From positions 62,001-126,000 of the forward strand of contig NZ_NVQE01000008.1 of NCBI RefSeq assembly GCF_002591975.1: a stretch of DNA of 64,000 nucleotides, given 5' to 3'. A program made the translations under genes and the position numbers. The stretch's first letter is position 1. Each line of letters begins with the position of its first letter. This document shows positions 34,321-43,624 of this stretch, piece by piece. The notes under the pieces are model-generated. The model was not told where the DNA came from, searched no databases, and saw only the letters and a program-made list of their open reading frames with translations. Source of the stretch: Mycobacterium neglectum (lineage in GTDB: Bacteria; Actinomycetota; Actinomycetes; Mycobacteriales; Mycobacteriaceae).

Positions 34321-35525
34321 GCGGGCCTCTCGACGGAATCCGCGTCCTCGAGGTCGCGATGTACGGCTTCGTACCCTCGGCAGGCGCCGTGCTGCGCGAG
34401 TGGGGCGCCGACGTCATCAAGGTCGAGCACGCGGTGACGGGTGACCCGCAGCGCGGCCTGCGCCAGACCGGGCTGCTTCGGGTCGAGGGCGACCCCAATC
34501 CCAACATCGAGCATGCCAACCGTGGCAAACGCAGCATCGGCCTGGACATGACGGTGGCCGAGGGCAAAGAGGTGCTGTTCGAGTTGGCCAAGCGCGCCGA
34601 CGTGTTCCTGACGAGCTTCCTGCCGGGGCACCGCCAGAAGTTCGGCATCGACGTCGACGACATCCGCGCCGTCAACCCGAAGATCATCTACGCCAGGGGC
34701 AGTGCGCTGGGCCCGCGCGGCGAGGAGTCCGTCAAGGGCGGCTACGACATGACCGCGTTCTGGTGCCGGGCCGGCACCGCGGCCACCATCACGCCGCCGG
34801 GAACGCCGGGCATGGTCGGGCCTCCCGGACCCGCCTACGGCGACACCATCTCGGGCACCAATCTGGCGGGCGGGATCGCCGCTGCGCTGCTGAAGCGGGA
34901 GCGCACCGGCGAGCCGTCGGTGGTGGACGTCTCGCTACTGGGCAGCGGGCTGTGGTCGCTCGGACACACCGTCGCACTGACAAAACACCTCGGTCAGCGA
35001 ATGGAGGCCTTCCCTCCCGGTGTGCACGGATCGCCGATCAATCCGCTGGTCGGGCTCTATGCGACGGCCGACGACCGCTACATCTCCTTTGTGATGATGC
35101 AGCCCACCAAATTCTGGGCCGATGTGTGCAAACACATGGACCTCGACGAGCTGGCCGACGATCCGCGCTTTGCGACTGTCGAGTCGATCGCCGAGAACAC
35201 CGAAGTCGCAGCCGAAATCCTCAAGGCGGCGATGAGCAAGCGGCCACTTGTGGAGTGGAGCGAGCGCTTCGCAACGCTGCTCGGACCGTGGGCCCCGGTG
35301 CAGGACACCCTGCAGGCGGTCGAAGACGCGCAGGTCCGTGCCAACGAATACCTGGTGCCCGCGGGTGAGCTCGAACTGGTCGCGAACCCGGTGCAATTTG
35401 ACGTCAGTGCGCCTCAATCCGGCCCGGCGCCAGGGTTCGCGGAGCAAACTGACGAAGTCTTGCTGGAACTCGGACTGGATTGGGACCGAATCATCGAACT
35501 GAAGACGGCCGGGGCCGTCACCTAA
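34317..35525 (+). CDS. CaiB/BaiF (family III) CoA-transferase
   Basis: A 402-residue family III CoA-transferase. LDGIRVLEVAMY opens the fold, GADVIKVEH and KRSIGLDM follow, and the catalytic Asp is D176 in AYGDTISG, which forms the aspartyl-CoA anhydride in this family. It probably moves CoA to an acid substrate. It is coupled by ATGA to aldehyde dehydrogenase. The mce operon begins 212 bases further on the same strand. Racemase activity, known for some relatives, cannot be excluded. Confidence 0.92.
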   Translation: MSGPLDGIRVLEVAMYGFVPSAGAVLREWGADVIKVEHAVTGDPQRGLRQTGLLRVEGDPNPNIEHANRGKRSIGLDMTVAEGKEVLFELAKRADVFLTSFLPGHRQKFGIDVDDIRAVNPKIIYARGSALGPRGEESVKGGYDMTAFWCRAGTAATITPPGTPGMVGPPGPAYGDTISGTNLAGGIAAALLKRERTGEPSVVDVSLLGSGLWSLGHTVALTKHLGQRMEAFPPGVHGSPINPLVGLYATADDRYISFVMMQPTKFWADVCKHMDLDELADDPRFATVESIAENTEVAAEILKAAMSKRPLVEWSERFATLLGPWAPVQDTLQAVEDAQVRANEYLVPAGELELVANPVQFDVSAPQSGPAPGFAEQTDEVLLELGLDWDRIIELKTAGAVT

Positions 35526-35737
35526 GACCAGAGGGACACAGCCCATGCCCTACGTCGCTTCGACCGGCACCCACGTGCGGTGCCGTACAGGGGTACCGCC
35601 TGCGCGCACGGTTGGTGACCCAAAGCCACGGTGGCGACTTTCGGCGGGGGATCGGTACGGAGCGCAGATCAGCTTGGTGCACAATCGCTTTCGGTCGGCG
35701 GGGGTGTCGGCAGTGACCGTCGCGGGAGGAGCCACCT
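35526..35737 (+). other. 212-base leader between CoA-transferase and yrbEA
   Basis: No palindrome of the regulon type is visible here. A 68-codon reading frame (35545-35751) overlaps the start of yrbEA and begins MPYVAS; its composition does not look like a protein and I do not call it a gene. A gggtacc-type inverted segment is present. Read-through from the upstream operon or an internal promoter could express the mce genes. Confidence 0.4.
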
Positions 35738-36550
35738 ATGGCGCGGGGTAGCGGGCCGGAGCGGTGGTCGCCGGGGTTGCCGCAGTTGAGCAGCTTCGCG
35801 GGTCCGATGCAGGCCGTTGGTGGTCTCTTCGCCATGTCGGCCGATGCGGTGCGGTTTGTGTTTCGCCGGCCTTTTCAGTGGCGCGAGTTTCTGGACCAGT
35901 GCTGGTTCATCGCCCGAGTGGCGTTGGCGCCGACGTTGTTGGTGGCGATTCCGTTCACGGTGCTGGTCAGCTTCACGCTGAACATTCTCTTACGTGAGTT
36001 GGGTGCAGCGGACCTCTCGGGTGCCGGCGCTGCGTTCGGCGCGGTGACGCAGGTCGGCCCTCTGGTGACCGTGTTGATCGTGGCGGGCGCGGGTTCGACC
36101 GCTATCTGTGCGGATCTGGGGTCACGGACGATCCGCGAGGAGATCGACGCGATGGAGGTGCTGGGCATCAACCCGGTGCAACGGTTGGTGACTCCGCGGA
36201 TGCTTGCGGCGGGGCTGGTCGCATTGCTGCTCAACAGCTTTGTGGTGATCATCGGCATCCTTGGCGGCTATTTCTTCTCGGTGTTCGTGCAGGACGTGAA
36301 CCCGGGTGCGTTCGCCGCCGGCATCACGCTGTTGACCGGGGTGCCGGAGGTCGTCATCTCGTGTGTGAAGGCCGCGCTGTTCGGTTTGATCGCCGGACTG
36401 GTCGCCTGCTACCGGGGGCTGAGCATCACCGGCGGTGGCGCGAAAGCGGTGGGTAACGCGGTCAACGAGACAGTGGTGTATGCGTTCATGGCGTTGTTCG
36501 TGATCAACGTGCTCGTGACGGCCATCGGCATCCGGATGACGACGGGATAG
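35738..36550 (+). CDS. yrbEA: YrbEA, MlaE-family Mce permease
   Basis: A 270-residue integral membrane protein of the MlaE/YrbE family, with five or six hydrophobic segments and the cytoplasmic coupling motif IREEIDAMEVLGINPVQRLV (about residues 131-150), which docks to an Mkl-type ATPase. With YrbEB it forms the inner-membrane permease of an Mce lipid importer. ATG 35738 follows GGGAGGA. YrbEB starts four bases after its stop. The ATPase is encoded elsewhere, as usual in mycobacteria. Confidence 0.95.
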   Translation: MARGSGPERWSPGLPQLSSFAGPMQAVGGLFAMSADAVRFVFRRPFQWREFLDQCWFIARVALAPTLLVAIPFTVLVSFTLNILLRELGAADLSGAGAAFGAVTQVGPLVTVLIVAGAGSTAICADLGSRTIREEIDAMEVLGINPVQRLVTPRMLAAGLVALLLNSFVVIIGILGGYFFSVFVQDVNPGAFAAGITLLTGVPEVVISCVKAALFGLIAGLVACYRGLSITGGGAKAVGNAVNETVVYAFMALFVINVLVTAIGIRMTTG

Positions 36551-36554
36551 CGGG

Positions 36555-37412
36555 ATGGGGACAACGACGATCCTGAAGTCGAGGTATCCGCGGGCCACCG
36601 CCGGGGTGCGGCGCCCGGTGGCGTGGTTGAGCGGTATCGGCGACCACATGATCTTCTACCTGAAGTCGTTGGGTGGTATCCCGCACGCCTTCGTGCACTA
36701 CCGCAAGGAGATCATCCGGTTGATCGCCGAGATCTCCATGGGTGCCGGGACGTTGGCGATGATCGGCGGCACCGTCGTGATCGTCGGCTTCCTGACGCTG
36801 GCCGCCGGCGGCACACTGGCGGTGCAGGGCTACTCGTCGCTGGGCAACATCGGCATCGAGGCTCTGACCGGATTCCTTGCCGCATTCATCAACGTGCGCA
36901 TCGCCGCGCCGGTGGTGGCAGGCATCGGCCTGGCGGCCACCTTCGGTGCGGGCGTGACCGCTCAGTTGGGGGCGATGCGCATCAACGAGGAGATCGACGC
37001 GCTGGAAGCGATGGCTATCCGGCCGGTGGAGTATCTGGTGAGCACGCGCATCATCGCGGGAATGATCGCGATCACCCCGCTGTACTCGATCGCGGTCATC
37101 TTGAGTTTCGTGGCGTCGCAGTTCACGACGGTGGTCTTGTTCGGTCAGTCCGGTGGCCTGTATGACCATTACTTCGACACGTTCCTCAACCCGATCGACT
37201 TGTTGTGGTCGTTCTTGCAAGCGGTGTTGATGGCGATCACGATCCTGTTGATCCATACCTACTTCGGCTACTTCGCCACCGGCGGACCGTCGGGCGTCGG
37301 TGTCGCGGTGGGCAACGCGGTGCGCACCAGCCTGATCGTCGTCGTCTCGGTCACCCTGCTCGTGTCACTGTCCGTCTACGGTTCCAACGGCAACTTCAAC
37401 CTCTCCGGATAA
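36555..37412 (+). CDS. yrbEB: YrbEB, MlaE-family Mce permease
   Basis: A 285-residue MlaE-family membrane protein, the second permease subunit. It has a cytoplasmic N-tail of about 45 residues, hydrophobic segments, and the coupling motif INEEIDALEAMAIRPVEYLV. The C-terminus ends SVYGSNGNFNLSG. It pairs with YrbEA in the membrane. The Mce subunits follow after 13 bases. Confidence 0.95.
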   Translation: MGTTTILKSRYPRATAGVRRPVAWLSGIGDHMIFYLKSLGGIPHAFVHYRKEIIRLIAEISMGAGTLAMIGGTVVIVGFLTLAAGGTLAVQGYSSLGNIGIEALTGFLAAFINVRIAAPVVAGIGLAATFGAGVTAQLGAMRINEEIDALEAMAIRPVEYLVSTRIIAGMIAITPLYSIAVILSFVASQFTTVVLFGQSGGLYDHYFDTFLNPIDLLWSFLQAVLMAITILLIHTYFGYFATGGPSGVGVAVGNAVRTSLIVVVSVTLLVSLSVYGSNGNFNLSG

Positions 37413-37425
37413 GCGACAGACAGCC

Positions 37426-38622
37426 ATGAACTCAACCACGACGCGCGCACTCGCCGGTCTGGCCGCCATCGTCGCGATCGTTGCGATCATCGCGCTGGCG
37501 ATCGGTCTGTTCCGGGGCAGCTTCACCGAAACCGTTCCGGTGACCGTGGTCTCGGATCGCGCCGGTCTGGTGATGAACCCTGACGCCAAGGTGAAGATGC
37601 GGGGTGTGGAAGTCGGCAGGGTCGCCTCGATCGCGACGAAGCCCGACGGCCAGGCCGTGCTGAAGCTGGACATGAACCCGTCGCAACTGCACCTGATTCC
37701 CGCCAACGTCGGGGTGGACATCACCTCGACAACGGTGTTCGGTGCCAAGTACGTCGAACTCGTCCCGCCGACGGACCCCTCGCCGCAGAACCTGCGCGGA
37801 GGACAGGTGATCGAGGGCCAACACGTCACCACCGAGATCAACACCGTCTTCCAGCAGCTCGTCACCGTGCTGGACAAGATCGATCCGGCGAAACTCAACG
37901 AGACCCTTGGTGCGGTGGCGACGGCTTTCAACGGTCGCGGCGAGAAGATCGGCCAGAGTCTCGCGGACTTCAACGCATTTCTGGCCAAGATCAATCCGAG
38001 CCTGCCGAACCTCGCCCACGACATCGAAGCGGCAGTGCCGACATTCACCGCCTACGGCGACGCGGCGCCCGATCTGATCGGCACCATCGACAATTCCATC
38101 CGGCTCAGCAATTCCATCGTCGAAGAGCAACAGAATCTCGACGAATTTCTCCTCAGCGCAATCGGTTTGGCTGACGTCGGCAACGATGTGATCGGCGGCA
38201 ATCGGCAGGCTCTGTCCGACACCCTGCGCGTGCTCGTGCCGACGACGACCCTGGCAGGTCTGTATCACGAGACGCTGGGCTGCACCATCGGCGGTCTCGT
38301 CCCGTTCGTCAGAGGAATCAATCAGTATTCGCACATCCTGTTCAACGCCAGCCTCACGCTGGGTACCGAGCGCTACCGCTACCCCGAGGACCTGCCGAAG
38401 GTCGCGGCCTCCACCGGAGGCCGGTCCTTCTGCACGGAACTGGGTCTGCCCGACGTCCCACCGGAGTTCCGGCCGCCGTTCCTCGTGGCTGACACCGGGT
38501 CGAACCCGTTCAAGTACGGGAATCAGGGCCTGCTGCTCAATTCCGACGGGCTCAAACAATGGCTGTTCGGGCCGATACCGGGACCGCCCCGGAACAGCGC
38601 GATGACCGGAATGCCGGGGTGA
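37426..38622 (+). CDS. mceA: MceA subunit
   Basis: A 398-residue MCE-family protein: one N-terminal membrane segment (about 7-25), a MCE domain (residues about 35-115; SDRAGLVMNPDAKVKMRGVE and GAKYVELV) and a helical needle region after 140. Six Mce subunits form a hexameric tunnel that carries lipid across the periplasm. Operon position after YrbEB and a PPTDPSP loop suit subunit A. Its stop overlaps the MceB start (GTGA). Which Mce paralogue this operon represents (Mce1-Mce9 type) cannot be settled from memory. Confidence 0.94.
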   Translation: MNSTTTRALAGLAAIVAIVAIIALAIGLFRGSFTETVPVTVVSDRAGLVMNPDAKVKMRGVEVGRVASIATKPDGQAVLKLDMNPSQLHLIPANVGVDITSTTVFGAKYVELVPPTDPSPQNLRGGQVIEGQHVTTEINTVFQQLVTVLDKIDPAKLNETLGAVATAFNGRGEKIGQSLADFNAFLAKINPSLPNLAHDIEAAVPTFTAYGDAAPDLIGTIDNSIRLSNSIVEEQQNLDEFLLSAIGLADVGNDVIGGNRQALSDTLRVLVPTTTLAGLYHETLGCTIGGLVPFVRGINQYSHILFNASLTLGTERYRYPEDLPKVAASTGGRSFCTELGLPDVPPEFRPPFLVADTGSNPFKYGNQGLLLNSDGLKQWLFGPIPGPPRNSAMTGMPG

Positions 38623-39644
38623 GGCGAATGCGGGGAACATTCATCAAGTTCGGCATCTTCGCCGTCGTCATGGTCCTTTTGACGGCGTTCCTCTTCGCCA
38701 CCTTCGCCGAAGTGAGAACCGGCTCTACCAACGACTACTCAGCGGTCTTCACCGACGCCTCGCGGCTGGAAACCGGGGACACGGTGCGGGTCGCCGGCAT
38801 CCGGGTGGGCACCGTGCAGGAGGTCTCGTTGAACGCCGATCGCAACGTCGAAGTGAAGTTCGACGCCGGGCGGGACATCAAGCTGACCGACGGTACCCAG
38901 GCTCAGATCAAGTATCTGAACCTGGTCGGCGACCGCTATCTGGAACTCGTCGATGCACCCGGATCGACGAAGATCATGCCGGCGGGCGCGCGGATACCCA
39001 TCGAGCGCACCGCGCCCGCGCTGGACCTCGACCTTCTCCTCGGCGGGCTGAAACCGGTTATCCGTGGCCTCAATCCGCAGGATGTCAACGCACTTTCGGC
39101 ATCGCTGCTGCAGATACTGCAGGGCCAGGGCGGCACCATCGAATCGCTGTTCTCCAGGACATCGTCGTTCTCAAATGCGCTGGCGGACAACAATCAGGTG
39201 ATCGAGCAACTCATCGACGAGCTCAAAACCACGTTGAAAACGATCTCCGACGACGGTGACGAATTCACCGGAGCAATCGACAAGCTCGAGCAACTCGTAC
39301 GCGGTCTCTCCGAGGATCGTGACCCGATCGGTGAGGCCATCACCGCGCTCGACAACGGCACCGCCTCCCTTTCGGATCTACTCGGTCAGGCGCGACCACC
39401 GCTGGACGGCACCATCGACCAGGTGAAGGACCTCGCAACATATCTGGATGCGGATAAGGCCACCTTCGACGCCACGCTTCAGCGACTGCCCGATATCTAC
39501 CGCAAGCTGGCTCGGGTGGGCTCCTACGGCGCGTTCTTCCCCTACTACATCTGTGGAATCGCTTTCCGTGCCAGCGATCTCGAGGGTCGCACCGTTCAGT
39601 TCCCCTGGATCCGTCAAGAGACGGGAAGGTGCCGGGACGAATGA
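38619..39644 (+). CDS. mceB: MceB subunit
   Basis: A 341-residue MCE protein with an N-terminal membrane segment (FIKFGIFAVVMVLLTAFLF), the MCE domain (DASRLETGDTVRVAGIRVG, GDRYLELV), a long helical region and a short hydrophobic C-terminus with the FFPYYICGIA segment, conserved in MceB. The GTG start overlaps the MceA stop; ATG 38628, three codons later, is an alternative. It is the second subunit of the hexamer. ATGA couples it to MceC. Confidence 0.93.
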   Translation: MRRMRGTFIKFGIFAVVMVLLTAFLFATFAEVRTGSTNDYSAVFTDASRLETGDTVRVAGIRVGTVQEVSLNADRNVEVKFDAGRDIKLTDGTQAQIKYLNLVGDRYLELVDAPGSTKIMPAGARIPIERTAPALDLDLLLGGLKPVIRGLNPQDVNALSASLLQILQGQGGTIESLFSRTSSFSNALADNNQVIEQLIDELKTTLKTISDDGDEFTGAIDKLEQLVRGLSEDRDPIGEAITALDNGTASLSDLLGQARPPLDGTIDQVKDLATYLDADKATFDATLQRLPDIYRKLARVGSYGAFFPYYICGIAFRASDLEGRTVQFPWIRQETGRCRDE

Positions 39645-40744
39645 ACAAGTACCGCGGAGCATCTCTTATCAGAGCCGGATTCATCGGCGTTGTGCTGATC
39701 ATTCTCGTGATCGCGATCGGGCTGCAGCCGGAGCGTCTGGTGTCCTGGGCGACCGCACTGCGCTACCAAGCGCTGTTCACCGAGAGCGGCGGCCTGAGCG
39801 TCGGCAACGATGTGACGGTCTCCGGAATCAAGGTCGGCTCGGTCTCGTCGATCAAACTCGAGAATGGCGATGCGCTGGTCGGATTCACGATCGACGGCAA
39901 ATACGCGCTCGGCTCGGACACCACGGCGCACATCCGCACCGGCACCCTGCTGGGGGAGCGGGTGCTGGCGCTGGAGTCCGAAGGCAGCGGCACGTTGCCG
40001 CCCAACCACGTCATCCCGGCCACCAGGACGTCGTCACCGTATTCGTTGACCGAGGCGGTCAGTGAGCTGACCGCGAACACCGCGGACACCGAAACCGACT
40101 CTCTCAACCAGTCGTTGGACACACTGGCCGAGACGCTCGATCAGGTCGCTCCGCAGTTGGGGCCGACGTTCGACGGCCTCTCGCGCGTATCGAGATCGCT
40201 CAACGGACGCAACGACAGCCTCGCTGAACTGCTGAAAACCGCGGGCGATGTGACCGGGATACTGTCCGAGCGCAGCGAGCAGGTCAACGCGTTGATACTC
40301 AACGCCAACGACCTCATCGGTGTGCTCGACGACCGGCGCCAGGCGATCGTGGGTCTACTGGCGAACACCTCGGCCCTCTCGCGGAATCTGACCGGCTTGG
40401 TCGCCGAGAACGAACAGGAACTCGCGCCCGCGCTGGAGAAGATGAACGCGGTCAACCAGATGCTGGAGAAGAACCGCGACAACGTCACCAAGGCGTTGGC
40501 CGGCCTGCGCAAGTACGAGGTGACCCAGGGCGAGATCGTGGCCAACGGCGCCTACTACAACGCGCTGGTCCCCAACATCCAGCCGGCGCAGCTCCTGCAG
40601 CCGTTCCTGGACTACGCATTCGGGTTCAGGAACGGCACCAACATCGGGCAACCACCGGACACGGCCGGGCCACGCGCCCAACTTCCCTTCCCCGTCAACG
40701 GGATTCCACAACCAGGAGACCTCCCCGATGATGGCAACCCGTAA
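39641..40744 (+). CDS. mceC: MceC subunit
   Basis: A 367-residue MCE protein: N-terminal membrane segment (LIRAGFIGVVLIILVIAIGL), MCE domain with TESGGLSVGNDVTVSGIKVG, helical needle segment and a Pro/Gly-rich tail. ATG 39641 overlaps the MceB stop. The last 17 bases overlap the MceD start in another frame. It forms part of the periplasmic lipid tunnel. Confidence 0.93.
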   Translation: MNKYRGASLIRAGFIGVVLIILVIAIGLQPERLVSWATALRYQALFTESGGLSVGNDVTVSGIKVGSVSSIKLENGDALVGFTIDGKYALGSDTTAHIRTGTLLGERVLALESEGSGTLPPNHVIPATRTSSPYSLTEAVSELTANTADTETDSLNQSLDTLAETLDQVAPQLGPTFDGLSRVSRSLNGRNDSLAELLKTAGDVTGILSERSEQVNALILNANDLIGVLDDRRQAIVGLLANTSALSRNLTGLVAENEQELAPALEKMNAVNQMLEKNRDNVTKALAGLRKYEVTQGEIVANGAYYNALVPNIQPAQLLQPFLDYAFGFRNGTNIGQPPDTAGPRAQLPFPVNGIPQPGDLPDDGNP

Positions 40745-42224
40745 GCGTCTCGCGACGTGGGTCGCGGTGGTGCTGGCCGTCGTACTGGCGGCGGGCGCGG
40801 TTTTCCTGGTGCGCCAGGTGTTCTTCGGACCCAAAACCATCACCGCCTATTTCCCCACCGCGACGGCCATCTACCCCGGTGATGAGGTGCGGGTCTCCGG
40901 CGTCGAGGTCGGCACCATCGAAAGCATCCAACCCGAGGGCACCCAGACGAAACTGGTTCTCAAGGTCGACCATGACGTACCGGTGCCCGCGGGCGCCAAG
41001 GCCGTGATCGTCGCGCAGAACCTGATCGCGGCCCGCTATGTCCAGCTCACTCCGGCGTACCGGCAGGGCGACGGGCCGACGATGGCTGACGACGCGGTAA
41101 TTCCCAGCGACCGCACGGCGGTACCGGTGGAATGGGATGAGGTCAAGACCCAGTTGATGCGGCTGGCAACCGAATTGGGGCCCAAGCCCGGCTCGGAAGG
41201 CGGTGTCACGGACACGTCCATCGGCAGGTTCATCGACAGCGCGGCCAATGCGATGGACGGCAACGGTGAGAAACTTCGCTCGACGCTGTCCGAATTGTCC
41301 GGTGTTGCACGGATCTTCGCCGAAGGCAGCGGCAACATCGTCGACATCATCAAGAACCTGCAGACCTTCGTCAGCGCCCTGCGCGACAGCAAGGCGCAGA
41401 TCGTCATGTTCCAGAACCGGCTGGCGAGTCTGTCCAGCGTGGTGAACAACAGCAGGTCCGATCTGGACTCGGCGCTGTCGGATCTTTCGGTCGCGATCGG
41501 CGAGGTGCAACGCTTCGTCGCGGGCAGCCGCGAGCAGACATCGGAGCAGATCAGAAGCCTGGCCGCCGTCACCCAGAACCTGGTCGACAGCCGGTTGCCA
41601 CTCGAGAACGTCCTACACGTGGCGCCCAACGCGATCGCCAACTACCAGAACATCTACTACCCGCCTGCGGGCGGCGTGACCGGGGCGTTCTCGTTCGTCA
41701 ACTTCTCCAACCCGGTGTATTTCGTCTGCGGCATGATCGGCGCCGTCGCCAACACCACCGCGCCCGAGACGGCGAAGCTCTGCGAGCAGTACCTCGGTCC
41801 GGCGTTGAAGCTGCTCAACTTCAACAACCTGCCGCTGCCGATCAACCCTTACCTGAGGCCCAGCCCCAAGCCGGAGAGCCTGATCTACACGGACCCCAAG
41901 CTCGCGCCGGGAGGTGCGGGACCGGGTGATCCGCCCGAGCCGCCGCCCGCGGTCTCGGCCTATACCGGCGCCGGGGATGTCGCGCCGCCGCCCGGGTATG
42001 GGGGCGTTGGACTGCCTGCCATGCCGCCGGGCCTGTACGGACACGACGAAGTGCCTGCCACGCCGTCACCCGCGCTGTTCCCTGGCGCGCCGATCCCTGG
42101 ACCGCCCAACATCCAGCCGGGCCCGGTGTCGTCCGTTCAGGACATGCTGCTTCCGCCAACGCCCGCGCCCTCCGCGCCACCTCCAGGACCGTTGTTGCCC
42201 GCGGAAGGGACGCCGCCATCATGA
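40728..42224 (+). CDS. mceD: MceD subunit
   Basis: A 498-residue MCE protein. An N-terminal membrane segment is followed by an MCE domain (TATAIYPGDEVRVSGVEVG, AARYVQLTP), a helical region, then a long proline-rich C-terminal tail from about residue 395 (PPEPPPAV, PPPGYGG, APSAPPPGP). The tail is probably unstructured and may reach the peptidoglycan or the outer mycomembrane. ATG 40728 overlaps the MceC end; AGGAG lies about 10 bases before it. ATGA overlap with MceE. Confidence 0.94.
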   Translation: MMATRKRLATWVAVVLAVVLAAGAVFLVRQVFFGPKTITAYFPTATAIYPGDEVRVSGVEVGTIESIQPEGTQTKLVLKVDHDVPVPAGAKAVIVAQNLIAARYVQLTPAYRQGDGPTMADDAVIPSDRTAVPVEWDEVKTQLMRLATELGPKPGSEGGVTDTSIGRFIDSAANAMDGNGEKLRSTLSELSGVARIFAEGSGNIVDIIKNLQTFVSALRDSKAQIVMFQNRLASLSSVVNNSRSDLDSALSDLSVAIGEVQRFVAGSREQTSEQIRSLAAVTQNLVDSRLPLENVLHVAPNAIANYQNIYYPPAGGVTGAFSFVNFSNPVYFVCGMIGAVANTTAPETAKLCEQYLGPALKLLNFNNLPLPINPYLRPSPKPESLIYTDPKLAPGGAGPGDPPEPPPAVSAYTGAGDVAPPPGYGGVGLPAMPPGLYGHDEVPATPSPALFPGAPIPGPPNIQPGPVSSVQDMLLPPTPAPSAPPPGPLLPAEGTPPS

Positions 42225-43624
42225 TCCGTCGCAATAGCGTGAAGGCACTGGTCGTCTCGGGGTGCTGCGTGGCCCTGGCGATGACGGGCTGCGCCTATCA
42301 AGGGGTGAATTCACTGCCTCTTCCTGGCGCTGTCGGACGCGGGCCCGACGCGGTGACCTACACCGTCCAGGTCCCGAATGTCGCGACGCTGGAGTCGAAT
42401 TCGCCGGTGATGATCAACGACGTCATCGTCGGCAGTGTCGGCAAGATGACCGTCGACGCCTGGCACGCGAACGTTGAGATATCCGTCAAGCCCGATGTCG
42501 TCGTGCCGTCGAACGCGGTGGCGTCCGTGGGGCAGACCAGCCTTCTGGGATCGATGCATCTCGCACTGAATCCGCCGCTGGGTGAACAGCCGAGCGGACA
42601 GCTGCAGCCGGGTGCCACCCTCTCGTTGAACCAGTCGTCGACCTACCCCACCACGGAGCAAACGCTGGCCTCGTTGTCGACCATCGTCAACGGGGGCGGG
42701 CTGGGCCAGATCGGCGACATCATCCACAACTTCAGCGCCGCCGTGTCGGGACGCGAGCCCGAGATCCGTGAATTGCTCACCCGGCTCGACGAATTCGTCG
42801 GCACGCTGGATGCGCAGCGCGACGACATCATCGAATCCATCAAGCAGTTGAACCGCGTGGCCGGAACCTTCGCGAATCAACGCGAAGTGATCGACCGGGC
42901 GCTCAAAGAGATTCCGCCCGCAATCGATGTACTGATCAAGGAACGGCCGAATCTGACCACGGCGCTGGAGAAGCTCGGAACCTTCAGCGACACCGCCACC
43001 CAGCTGGTCAACGACAGCGGCGACGATCTGGTGAAGAACCTGCAGGGCCTCGAGCCGGCGCTGAAATCGCTCGCCGAGATCGGTCCCGATATCAGCCAGG
43101 CGCTCATCTTCGCGACGGCGTTCCCCTACGGTCCGGCCTTCGCCGACAAGATCGCCAAGGGTGACTACATCAACCTGCTCGCCACGTTCGACCTCACGTA
43201 CCCGCGTCTCAAGCGTGGAATCCTGCTCGGCACCCGCTGGGGCGACGAGAACGCCAAACTCATTCCCGCACCCGGCGATCCCTATTTCATGAACTACGCG
43301 TACGACCCGATCATGGTCGGTGTCGCGCCGCCACCCACTGAGCTTCCTCCCGCACCGCAGGCGGCCCCGGGCCAGCCGGTAACCACCATGTTCGGCCCCG
43401 TGTTGCCGATGGTTCCGCCACCACCTGCCAGACCCCAGTTCGGACCCGAGCCACAGCTGAATGAGTCGCAGATCTTCGCCGGTCCGTTCGGTGCCGAGGG
43501 GGCGCCCGCGCCGGCTGCACCGCCGACTCCGCCTGAATTGCCGGCACCGCCGGCTCCGCCTGGATTGCCGGCACCGCCGGCTCCGCCTGAATTGCCGGCA
43601 CCGCCGGCGGGAGGTGGTGGCTGA
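42221..43624 (+). CDS. mceE: MceE lipoprotein subunit
   Basis: A 467-residue MCE lipoprotein. The signal peptide ends in a lipobox LAMTGC, so Cys25 would be lipidated, as in LprK/LprN-type MceE proteins. The MCE domain (PVMINDVIVGSVGKM) and helical needle follow. A proline-rich tail contains three perfect nine-residue repeats (PELPAPPAP-type), encoded by a 27-base tandem repeat. It anchors the Mce assembly in the membrane. The stop overlaps MceF's ATG by one base. Confidence 0.93.
   Translation: MIRRNSVKALVVSGCCVALAMTGCAYQGVNSLPLPGAVGRGPDAVTYTVQVPNVATLESNSPVMINDVIVGSVGKMTVDAWHANVEISVKPDVVVPSNAVASVGQTSLLGSMHLALNPPLGEQPSGQLQPGATLSLNQSSTYPTTEQTLASLSTIVNGGGLGQIGDIIHNFSAAVSGREPEIRELLTRLDEFVGTLDAQRDDIIESIKQLNRVAGTFANQREVIDRALKEIPPAIDVLIKERPNLTTALEKLGTFSDTATQLVNDSGDDLVKNLQGLEPALKSLAEIGPDISQALIFATAFPYGPAFADKIAKGDYINLLATFDLTYPRLKRGILLGTRWGDENAKLIPAPGDPYFMNYAYDPIMVGVAPPPTELPPAPQAAPGQPVTTMFGPVLPMVPPPPARPQFGPEPQLNESQIFAGPFGAEGAPAPAAPPTPPELPAPPAPPGLPAPPAPPELPAPPAGGGG
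43528..43608. repeat. 27-bp tandem repeat, three copies
   Basis: Three consecutive 27-base units (43528, 43555, 43582) beginning TCCGCCTG(A/G)ATTGCCGGCA encode P-P-(E/G)-L-P-A-P-P-A repeats near the C-terminus of MceE. Copy 2 differs by one base, Glu to Gly. Repeat number may vary by slippage. Confidence 0.85.

Noticed and set aside
35545..35751. 68-codon frame before yrbEA beginning MPYVAS
   Set aside because: It overlaps the yrbEA start, has unusual composition and no domain; the ferredoxin-like first residues are probably chance.
37432..38640. 402-codon minus-strand frame opposite mceA
   Set aside because: Shadow of the mceA gene; no recognisable domain.
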